Positions 30,479 to 40,800 of a DNA stretch of 64,000 bases are shown piece after piece. This DNA is from Saccharomycodes ludwigii. Its lineage: Eukaryota; Ascomycota; Saccharomycetes; Saccharomycodales; Saccharomycodaceae. Made by a program: the position numbers and the translations under genes. A model generated the notes under the pieces. That model made no database searches and was not told where the DNA came from. It saw nothing but the letters and a program-made list of their open reading frames with translations. The stretch is from positions 1,543,682 through 1,607,681 of the forward strand of contig NC_060201.1 in assembly GCF_020623625.1 (NCBI RefSeq), written 5' to 3'. The stretch's first letter is position 1; every line of letters begins with the position of its first letter.

Positions 30479-30827
30479 GAAAAAAAATGTAATTTTATTA
30501 TGATATATGTTCTTTTTTTTTCTTCCTATTTTTCTATTATTTTTCAAGGGGATTTATTTTATTTTATTATTATGTAAATTTATTATTTTATTATATAATT
30601 TTTAATTATAGGAGTTATTATTAAAAAGAGAAAAATGGTTTAGCCATTGTAAATAACTTAAACTTAAACCTAAAAAAAAAAAAAAAAAAAAGGTAGATCA
30701 AAGTTAAATATTAAGAGAGGTGAAAAAGAACAGAAATATTAGCGTATCCGAATGTGAAGCAATTAACTTGATAGTAGTTATGATATTAGTAAACCGTATC
30801 ATGTCCAAAAATATATATATAAACGAC
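30479..30827. other. Convergent 3' region H2A / MSC3-like
   Basis: 349 bp: AT-rich 3' DNA with an A tract at 30673-30690. The 30690-30830 part is more complex but shows no gene. Confidence 0.5.
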
Positions 30828-33800
30828 CTATAAATTAAATTTGAAAAATTTCTTTTTTTTCTTTTTCTTCTTATTCTTGGACGAATCTTGCTGTGTAGTG
30901 ACATTGGCATTAATATCATTAATAGGAACAGGATTGGGTTTTACAGATTCAACTTTTTCCTCGGTGATATCAATACTTGTAACTGATTTAGTCTTATTTT
31001 TGTTCTTGTTATTTTTACTATCACCATTGTTGTTATCGTTAGCGTGTTTTTTTGATGGTTGAGTACCTGTATTTTCCTGTGAAAATTGTACAATTTTATC
31101 AAAAAATCCTTTAACACCGTGTTTACTGTTGGTATTAATAGTATTATCAGTAAAATCGGTACTATTACCTGCTGGAACCTTCTGTTTTTCCATAATATTA
31201 TTAGATATTTTTTCAAATGAAATAGGACTCTCCTGCTTCTGTGCCTGACCTTGTTCTTGCTCTTCCTGTTTGGGAGTAATATTTAAAATTTTAGTATCAC
31301 CAATATTAGGTATAGTATATTCTAGGCTCTGTTGCTCTTGTGGCGCCTCCAATGGTGATGAAACATAACTATTTCCAGTATTTGCCAAATCATTGTTATC
31401 ACAGTATCCGTCCTTCCCTACAATGACAATCGATGAATTTTTGGAAGTCTGCTCGTCGGTAGCATCATTAGTTTTTTCAATAATCATTGGGCTTTCCATA
31501 GTAACTGCTTCATCTGCTCCTTCATAGTGTCCTCCATTCTCCATTCCAATTCCAGCTGTACTAGTCGATTCGTTGTTTATATCCTTATCAGGACCGCTAA
31601 CTACCATTGCCTTTCCCACTTCATCACTGATTTTTTCCATTTTATAATTATCATCCTCATCATTTTTTTCTTGCTTAAAAACAGTGTTACTACTATCACC
31701 AGTATCAACGCTTCCGACACTTGTTGGTCTTGACTCATCTCCATCTTCTCCAGGAAAATTACCTGGCATTTTTTGAATATCTACGCTTTCCTGCTTTTCA
31801 GAAAAATCAATAATATCGCCAGTATTCTGTACTTCCAATGCTTTACTACCTTCAACATCATTAAGGTCGTCGGCTTTGGAAATATTTTCTTCTTCCATTT
31901 GTTTTAATTGTTGTATTGTGCTAGCTTCACCATCATTACTCTTCATAGTAATATCATTGTTTTCCATCGGAGAAGTAGATTTCTGTTGTAGTTCTTCTTT
32001 CTGTGTTTCTTCTTCAATGTTTCCCTCTGAATTTCTCGCAAAATTATCAACTTTCTTTTCATGCTGAATTTCTAATTGCATTGGTGAAGTCATATTTTGG
32101 TTTCTAGCTATCTTCTCCTCAAGAACAAGGTTCTCACCAGCAGGAGAATTAGCACTATTCAGTGATTTCTTACTATTTCTAGAGAAGGTTTTAAACAAGC
32201 CAAATTTAGATTTCTTTTTCATGAGTTTTGATGGAGATGAGAACTTTGAAATATTATTACTATTGCTATTACTACCATTATTATTATCAGTTTTATTATC
32301 AAGTTTACTATTATTATTATCGTTGTTAGTAGTAGAATGCTTAGGGGATACAGTTTTATTACCAATAGTAAATATAGATCTCTTTTTAGGTGTAGATTGT
32401 TGTTGTTCTTCCCGTTGTTGTTGTTCTTCCCGTTGTTGTTGTTCTTCCCGTTGTTGTTGTTCTTCCCGTTGTTGTTGTTCTTCCCGTTGTTGTTGTTCTT
32501 CCCGTTGTTGTTGTTCTTCCTGTTGTTGTTGTTCTTCTCGTTGTTGTTTTTCTAGTAAGGATGCTGAGGATAAACGTCTTGTATTGGTAGGGTTGGCATC
32601 AGCAGTAATGTTACTGTTACCATTACTACTAATAATACTATCATTATTATTGTTATTAACACTTACATCAGGGGATATTACGGAGTGCGCATTCTGTAAA
32701 GTAGCTTTTTCTTGAGCTTTATCATTAGATGCCAAAATAACACCTGGTTCTGCTCCAACATAATCACCATGGTTATGTCTAGATATGGTACTGGTACTAT
32801 CGCTATGAGTAGCTTGTGTTACTAAGACAGTATCGCTGCAATTAGCAACTACATTATCATTATTATTACCACCACTAGAAACATTAGTATCATTTTCAGG
32901 TGCCGTTATACCGCTTACACCGTAAACCCTTTGCTTAGCAATTTCCAGTGCTCTAGCATACATTTCTTCGTCAGTTAATTTTTTATTCTTAACGTGCGTG
33001 ACAGGTGATGCTACGGATACTTTTTTTGGAACAGCAGAGGTATTGATATTACCATTATTATCATGATATTGTAAAATTTCTTGATTAACATGATTCTTTT
33101 TATGTTTTAATTTGTTAAAAAAACTATGTCCACTACCAGAAACATTATTATCAGCTTCATTGACAGTAGTTGTAACCAAAGCAGGTGCAGCAATGGTATC
33201 ATCACCATCCTTTCTTAATGTTCTACTGCTCATCTGATGTTTTCCAGAAACGCTGGTGCCACCATTTTTTCTATACAAGCCATTTTCACCATATACTTTC
33301 TTTTCAGCAATTTCTAAAGCTTTTGCATACATCTCCTCTGGGGATAATTCTTTGTTGCTACTATTAATGTGATGGTTAACATCATATTGTGCAGTAATAT
33401 GCTTCTTTTTCGCTCTTTTGATGTTTGTTCCGTTTGTACGTTTATTAACATTAATAGAATTACTATTACTACTATTACCAATATTCTTATTATTATTATT
33501 ATTCTTATTATTATTACTACCAATGTTAGTATTCGTACCAGTATTAGTGTGTGAAAGTACCAATGACGAAGGAGTTGTCGATACAACATTTGAGGAAGCA
33601 TCGAAATAAAGTTCACTACCATCTGCAGCTATTTGTTTATTCATATATATCTCAGATTGCTGCTGTGGTTGTTGCCTGTCCATAAGACTCTCACCTCCAC
33701 TTCCCATACTTAACCTTCTTCTGAATAAAGCATCTGTATTATGGGCTGTAGCTGTGGTTGTCGTTGTAAAGTTTTGAAATTCTTTTTTAATATACTCGTC

Positions 33801-34505
33801 TTCATCCTCAAAGATATTATTATCACCATCATTTCCAAAAAGCTCATTATCTGTAAGTTCACCCTCTTTGCTGGTGCCTGCACCACCAATTGTGGTAGTT
33901 TTGACAAATTCATAACCATCTATTTTTTTAATAGTTTGGATAGTAATTGATTTAGTTTTCCCTAAAGCATCCCTAACTTCAGTAGTTTTCTTAACAACCA
34001 AACTATTGTTCCTGGAATTGTCAATGTTATTATTCTTCTTCCTAATAGTTTTAACATTACTACCTATTTTAGGACCATTAAGTTTTGATACATTAGTCAA
34101 AGAGTTATACTTTCTGCCATCATTAAGAATTTCATTGTTTTTTCTTTTAACATTAGTATTATTCCTTCCAACACTATTATTAGCATGTTTGGCATTTGAT
34201 AAGGCAGAATAATTACTTCTTAAAGAATATGCTTTGTTATAAGTATAGTTTCTGTTGTAATTGGCAGCATATTCATCTATTGGAGAGTTATTTTGGTCAG
34301 TATTATATCCATACGGTTCTTCTTCTCCTCCTATTTGTTGTTCGATACCAATATTATCATCATGAATTCTATATCCGTTTTTTTGTAAACCACCGTAGTG
34401 ATAATCATACCTAGATAGATCAGGAGGCCTATATTCCCTTTTTTTTTTCAGTGGATTATTCGGGGCAGTAGTGGTACTTATTCTAAGTCCACCAAAGGAT
34501 ACCAT
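30828..34505 (-). CDS. MSC3: MSC3-like cortical protein
   Basis: 1225 aa (S. cerevisiae Msc3 about 728). Msc3 is a poorly understood cell-cortex/bud-tip protein, first found through a meiotic sister-chromatid recombination phenotype. Likeness is local: the N-terminus KKKREYRPPDLSRYDYHYG (residues 20-38) resembles the RRVPDLSRYDYYY that I recall for Msc3. Two repeated motifs, EEMYAKALEIAEKKVYG (about 383-399) and DEEMYARALEIAKQRVYG (about 512-529), look like short functional units. The C-terminus is a Lys9-FFKFNL tail that could touch membrane lipids. The rest is Asn/Ser/Glu-rich, with eight Gln/Arg/Glu hexapeptides near residues 650-700. Position between H2A and ADK1 matches YLR219W in orientation. 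Confidence 0.65.
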   Translation of the reverse strand: MVSFGGLRISTTTAPNNPLKKKREYRPPDLSRYDYHYGGLQKNGYRIHDDNIGIEQQIGGEEEPYGYNTDQNNSPIDEYAANYNRNYTYNKAYSLRSNYSALSNAKHANNSVGRNNTNVKRKNNEILNDGRKYNSLTNVSKLNGPKIGSNVKTIRKKNNNIDNSRNNSLVVKKTTEVRDALGKTKSITIQTIKKIDGYEFVKTTTIGGAGTSKEGELTDNELFGNDGDNNIFEDEDEYIKKEFQNFTTTTTATAHNTDALFRRRLSMGSGGESLMDRQQPQQQSEIYMNKQIAADGSELYFDASSNVVSTTPSSLVLSHTNTGTNTNIGSNNNKNNNNNKNIGNSSNSNSINVNKRTNGTNIKRAKKKHITAQYDVNHHINSSNKELSPEEMYAKALEIAEKKVYGENGLYRKNGGTSVSGKHQMSSRTLRKDGDDTIAAPALVTTTVNEADNNVSGSGHSFFNKLKHKKNHVNQEILQYHDNNGNINTSAVPKKVSVASPVTHVKNKKLTDEEMYARALEIAKQRVYGVSGITAPENDTNVSSGGNNNDNVVANCSDTVLVTQATHSDSTSTISRHNHGDYVGAEPGVILASNDKAQEKATLQNAHSVISPDVSVNNNNNDSIISSNGNSNITADANPTNTRRLSSASLLEKQQREEQQQQEEQQQREEQQQREEQQQREEQQQREEQQQREEQQQREEQQQSTPKKRSIFTIGNKTVSPKHSTTNNDNNNSKLDNKTDNNNGSNSNSNNISKFSSPSKLMKKKSKFGLFKTFSRNSKKSLNSANSPAGENLVLEEKIARNQNMTSPMQLEIQHEKKVDNFARNSEGNIEEETQKEELQQKSTSPMENNDITMKSNDGEASTIQQLKQMEEENISKADDLNDVEGSKALEVQNTGDIIDFSEKQESVDIQKMPGNFPGEDGDESRPTSVGSVDTGDSSNTVFKQEKNDEDDNYKMEKISDEVGKAMVVSGPDKDINNESTSTAGIGMENGGHYEGADEAVTMESPMIIEKTNDATDEQTSKNSSIVIVGKDGYCDNNDLANTGNSYVSSPLEAPQEQQSLEYTIPNIGDTKILNITPKQEEQEQGQAQKQESPISFEKISNNIMEKQKVPAGNSTDFTDNTINTNSKHGVKGFFDKIVQFSQENTGTQPSKKHANDNNNGDSKNNKNKNKTKSVTSIDITEEKVESVKPNPVPINDINANVTTQQDSSKNKKKKKKKKFFKFNL
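32407..32550 (-). repeat. 18-bp minisatellite (8 units) in MSC3-like gene
   Basis: Eight head-to-tail units with period exactly 18 bp encode the hexapeptide QQQREE. Units are almost identical, which suggests recent expansion or gene conversion. Confidence 0.9.
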
Positions 34506-34787
34506 ATTGTCAGTTGAGGGAGTTTCTTAATTTATTTATTTAAAATTTTTTTTTCGGCTTGTCACTCTAACTTTTGTTATATATATATAAATATAGGTCT
34601 GTAGTATATGTGAAGTGAAGTATTGATAAAATAAGTCAAGTTAAAAAGTTTATGAGTTTGGGCTTTAAATATCAAGAAGAGAAAAAAGGAATTAATGAAC
34701 AACAACAACAATAATAATTGGAAAACAAATAAAGTGGGAAAAAAGCAAAAAAATTAAAAATCAAAAATTAAAAATTAAAAATTAAAA

Positions 34788-34811
34788 GGTGGGGCGGGGA
34801 CAGAGGGGCGG
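34788..34811 (+). promoter_or_regulatory. G-rich element: STRE (AGGGG) and possible G-quadruplex
   Basis: Three G4 runs and two flanking GG pairs occur within 24 bp, in DNA that is otherwise almost all A/T. The octamer AGGGGCGG (34804-34811) recurs at 51815-51822 in another divergent promoter. It could bind Msn2/4 or Mig1-like zinc fingers, or fold as a two-tetrad quadruplex. Confidence 0.35.
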
Positions 34812-35032
34812 AAAGACAGGCAGTAACAACGATATTCATTATTAGCAAAAAAAAAATTATTATGAGATGTGGGTTATTTTTCTTTTTGTTTTTTTGAAAC
34901 AAGGCTTTTTTTTCCTTTCCCTTTCAAAAATAACTGTTCCGCACTGCATCGGTATTCGGTATATATGCTTTATATTCTTGTCCATTCCGCATTCCACTTT
35001 AATTCTTGTAATAAGCGATCAATAATCGATAA

Positions 35033-35920
<888 letters not shown>

Positions 35921-36117
35921 ACGGACAGACGAAAATGTCTCTTGACAATGCTAAGAATATATAATATCTTGTATTTTTTTTTTAAAAAAAAAAGGAAAAT
36001 TTTATGACTACAAGTTTATTGTATATGCTAAATAGTAATAATAATAATAATAATTTTTTTTTTTTTTTTCTTTGTTAAAAGCTCGATTGGAAAAATAAAA
36101 AAAAAAAAAGTAGAATG

Positions 36118-36230
36118 TGTTAAGATATAAGCCCACCGTATGAAATGCAAACTCGCTGCAAGAACATTTTGCCAGCGATATACGTAATAATAATATCGAG
36201 AATAAGAAAACCAATAGACTAATATATATA
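36118..36230 (+). repeat. Dispersed 113-bp repeat, copy A
   Basis: It matches 61185-61297 on the opposite strand with only two mismatches. The left flank shows further, gapped likeness (AAAAGTAG...GTG). The right edge is sharp at an (AT)n run. It contains the hairpin arms TCGCTG / CAGCGA. Identity unknown: a mobile-element fragment, duplicated promoter or small RNA gene are all open. Confidence 0.9.
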
Positions 36231-36987
36231 TATATATATATATATGATCAACAGCCCCATAATACAAAACTAGAAATTAAAACTTTATACTAATGAGTGA
36301 AGAAACTAATACAGAAGTTCCAGTAGAACAAAGAAATAACTCGACTTTCTCGATAATAACCCGAATAACTAATTGTTCCAACATAGAATAAATAATTTAT
36401 TAACGAACTACACTTATCACATTTAACGAACGACGGGGTTTTACTTGTCATGTTTGTTAAATTTGTTACTTTCCACCTGAAGAAAAGAGAAAAAAAAGAA
36501 GGAAAAGGAAGGAAAATGTTAAATGGTTTAATTAACTTGAAGTATTTCTTTTCTTAGTCGGAAATGGAATTAAAGTTTTAATTATTTGGAAAAGATAAAT
36601 GACGCTAAAGGATGCAATCTATTAAGGTGCATTTTAGATTGCTGATGGAAATTGTCAGCAAAGATTATTATTATAATATATAAAACAATTTTAAATACGT
36701 TACGCGAATGAAAGTGACCCACTCATGCGAATATTTTCAACTTTTTTTTTTTTTTTTTTTTTTTTTTATATATTTTATATATTTTTCTTTTATTTTATAT
36801 ATTTTTCTTTTTCTTTTTCTTTTTCTTTTTTTTTCCCTTTCTTTTCTTGCCTTTTTTCCTTCTTTCTTTTCTTTATTATTTATATTATTATTTTCTCTTG
36901 GTAGTAATAAATACTGTCATCTTTAACCGCTGAATTATCTTGCCATATTCTAAACATAACTATTAACAAAGTTTTTATTATTTTTCA

Positions 36988-37030
36988 ATAAAATAAAATA
37001 AAATAAAATAAAATAAAATAAAATAAAATA
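36988..37030 (+). repeat. (AAAAT)n pentanucleotide array upstream of SIR4
   Basis: About eight perfect units ending 73 bp before the SIR4 start codon. Confidence 0.9.
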
Positions 37031-37102
37031 TTTATTTTCATTTTTCTAGTTTAATTACCCTTTCCCAGTGAATTCTATATAAACAATAAATACCCTGATA
37101 CA

Positions 37103-37834
37103 ATGAACATTGATCAAGAGGATATATTATCACTTTGGCAGAAATCAAAGAAAACTTTGGATAAAAATATTAGATTACAACAGCAAAAACAAAAACAAAA
37201 AAAACAAAAACAACAGCAACGCCCTAGAACTCCGACTAAACCTTCTAATATCACTAATGTTGGAAATACCACTACAAGCAATAATACTGATATTATTACA
37301 GCTTCTTCACTTATTCATTCCCTAAGCAAAAACTTAAAAATGATGCAACCTTCTGTGGCCAACCCTTCTTCATATAGGGGAAATATTAATAATAATAATA
37401 TTGCAAATAATAATAAAAATGCTAAGAATGTTAAGAGTACGGATCCCAATCTTTTTTTGAGAAAACTATCTAACGATAACACCGAATTATTTGAAATGTT
37501 AGAAAAGATAAACGCAAGAAAGAACAACAATAATAACCATAACAAAAACCAACGAAGTAACAAAAATAACATTGTCAATAAGCAATATCAAAAATATCCG
37601 ACATACTCGGGTAGAAAGTATAAGAACAACATAGCTACTACCATTGTATCTGATACTACTGTCAACAAAACTCCAACATCCGAGAATACCATAAATGATC
37701 AGCACTTTAGAAGCAAAAGCAACACCGATTTCACATCTAGTGGCGTATTAAATACTTCAGTCAGAATAATGAATAATACTACCAAAAATGTGGACAATGC
37801 TTTAAATTTAAATGATAACTCACCAGCAATACTA

Positions 37835-37889
<55 letters not shown>

Positions 37890-40800
37890 CGCATAAAAAT
37901 GAACAAGGCAAGGAGAGGATAATTAGGATGACAAATACGACGTATTTGATAGATGGACTATTGATTGAAATATCCCAACATATAAAAAATAGACACGTTA
38001 TTTCAATACCATTATTATATGATATTAAATTACTCCCAAATAAATACATTTCAGAGATTTCGCCAGTTTATGATATTTTTGCTAAAGCTATCGAAGCGAC
38101 TCTATCTTTTCACGATTCAGTGACTTTTTATAATTTATTTAGAGGTTCTCAGACTAAAAAAACTTTTTTTAAAAACAGAAAATATGCAGACGACGGATCA
38201 ATTATTTATTTTTGGAGCTCAAATCCTAGCCAATACGATTCAGAGGGTTATGTTTTCGAGGTAGTTACATTGGTTAATACTCTCCCTAGAGGCAATTCCA
38301 CACAGATCATTAATCGAGGCGTTAATACTAAAAATTTTGTTAATAGCCATACTAGGTATCTCTGTTTTAAAGGCATGTATCCTCAGTTTAACGATGATGT
38401 TTTCCTAAGGGGATCCTTAAAATATTTAAGCGGATTTGTCCCACATAGTGCTACACACACAAGCATTATCAAAAAACTTTCTTTTAATCCAATGCCTGTT
38501 AGCAATAAGGATGGTGAAAATAACAATAACAATAATACTAAGAAAAATGTCATTAACAATAATGGGACAAGAGATATTAATAAACTTAATAAGATCAAGA
38601 AAAGGGGGCACAGTGCTGATATCGGTGTTAATAGTATAAATGATAATGAAAACAAAATGGAACTAATAAAGAAAAGTTTGAAAAAGCAAATCCAAAAGGG
38701 TGCCATGTTCACTGGTGCCAATAGTAACCAAAATGACTCTTCATTGTCAACTAAGATGACTACCAATACTCACACTAAGGTAGTTACTTCTACTAATACT
38801 AATTTGCTAGGAACAGCGACTGCTAACACTGTTGTTGTTAAAAATACTGAAAATGTAATTCGTACCAAAAATATTAACAACAATGATATTGATATTCCTA
38901 CAAAAACTGGAAAAGCAAATGGTCTAAATACAAATGGTGTACAATTTAATGCTACTAATGTTACAGAAGTACCTATTTCCACCTTAAACCACGCTGTCAC
39001 CACCAATAAAAAAGTTAATAAAGAAGACGGACCACCAGAAAATTTACCAATCTGTAATCCTATAAATAATGTGAAGCTTTTTAAAAAAAATAACACCACA
39101 GCAATGGAGAATGGAAATTTAACATTAAAAAAATTCAGCGAAACCGTAGCTATAGGGGACGAAAAAGAATTGACACACATGGGAAAATTACCCTTGGTTT
39201 TAACACCAAACATTATTAAAATCAATCCCGAGAAGAAAGAGAATACAGCTGAAGTTACCATTAACAAAGGTCAAAATGAAAGTAGTTCAAACGTAAATGA
39301 AACCAAGGAAAGAATCACATCTCAGGTATCAGAAGATAAAAACTATAATGAGAAAAATGATAATAATAATTACGACGGTAATGATGACGACGATGTGGAT
39401 GACGACGAGGATGACGACGAGGATGACGACGAGGATGACAATAATGAAACAGGAAACGGTGAATTAAATTCCACAGCAACTTTGCCTTTAACAGTTTATA
39501 GTCAATATTCCAGAGAAGCAGATTCACTATTTAGACAAAGTGATAATACCAATGACAGAATAAACAAAACATCTTTATCAGAGATGAATTCAGATTCAGA
39601 TTCAGATTTAGATTTAGATTCAGAGATAGACTCCGACATTGTTGGAAATATAGACAAAACTGTTTCAAATAATAATAATAAATTCAACAATAACAATAAC
39701 CATGACATTGCTAATGTTACTTGTAATAAGACAAAAAAAAGTTTTTTTAGACAATGTGAAAAAAGGTCAACCAGTAGTTCGAACGATACTGCGGGAAATA
39801 TTCCTAATATTGAAATGTATTCGCCTAGCACTAACGAATCAACTAACACACAAGTTACAATTGAAACTAGCTTACAAACCATTCATTTACCTAATGAATT
39901 AGATACTAATAAAAACGATAAGAGTGGCAAACAATTAGAAATCCAAAAAAGCACAAATACTATCGAACTTCCATCAACAGATGAATACTTGCTTAGAAAA
40001 TCACATGCTATGGGTACTCAACAATTAGAGAAATCATCAAGTAAAATTCTAAATGCTTTCAAAGAACCTTATAATTTGGAAACTACAAAACAATATATAA
40101 CTTCTCAAAAACCTCCCAAATTTGGTACATTTTCAAGGAATAGATCCTTTTCAATTGATGGTTTAAATATCGAAAAAGCAACTATCCCCAAATATAAGTT
40201 TCTAAACATTGCACAAAGTCTTAAAAGATCTATTTCTTGTGAAGGTAATACCAACGCATATAACAGCACCAATGCTACCGACAATTTCAAAAGATTAAAG
40301 ACGAATCCCATAAACTCTGAATGTATTCCCATAGAAAATGATAATATGAACGTTGCTTTTGCGAATGCTACTAATTATAGTACTACCAATCCTTCTGATA
40401 AAAACGCTATCATTAAAGATAAAAGTGATAATAAAAACACTACTAGTAGTATGAGTGACTCATTGGAATTAAAAAATGTAGTTGTTGATCCATCATTGGG
40501 AATTAATAGTCATTCAAAATTTTTTCAAAGCACTGATCCAAAACTAATTTTGAAAGCCTTTAAAGATTCTGTTGCTGCCACCCCGTCAAAAATTGAAAAC
40601 ACCAGACCTGTATCTACGTCGTACATGCATGTCATCAATCTCGACAGTGAGTCTGAAGATTATTATAATGAAGAGAACGAAGGTCATGTTTCAGAGATGA
40701 TTAATACAGATGATTATGGAATTATGATCGAAGGTGAAACTCTAGATGCGAACACCGAAGAAGAAGAAGAAGAAGAAGAAGAAGAAGAAGAAGAAGAAGA

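Larger units (their letters stand above)
35921..37102. other. Intergenic ADK1 / SIR4 with dispersed repeat copy A
   Basis: 1182 bp. It holds repeat copy A (36118-36230), an (AAT)n run at 36035-36052, an (AT)n run at 36222-36245, and a 32-codon frame starting ATG AGT GAA at 36293 (probably not a gene). T-rich DNA lies at 36742-36840 and an (AAAAT)n run at 36988-37030. The stretch 36250-36700 is nearly free of homopolymers, suggesting former coding or duplicated DNA. Confidence 0.55.

Noticed and set aside
36118-36391. LTR plus gag start of a retrotransposon at repeat copy A
   Set aside because: Considered because of the TATA-like run and ATG downstream, but there are no LTR ends, primer site or target duplication, and copy B is followed by RTN1-derived DNA. 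Left as a repeat of unknown type.
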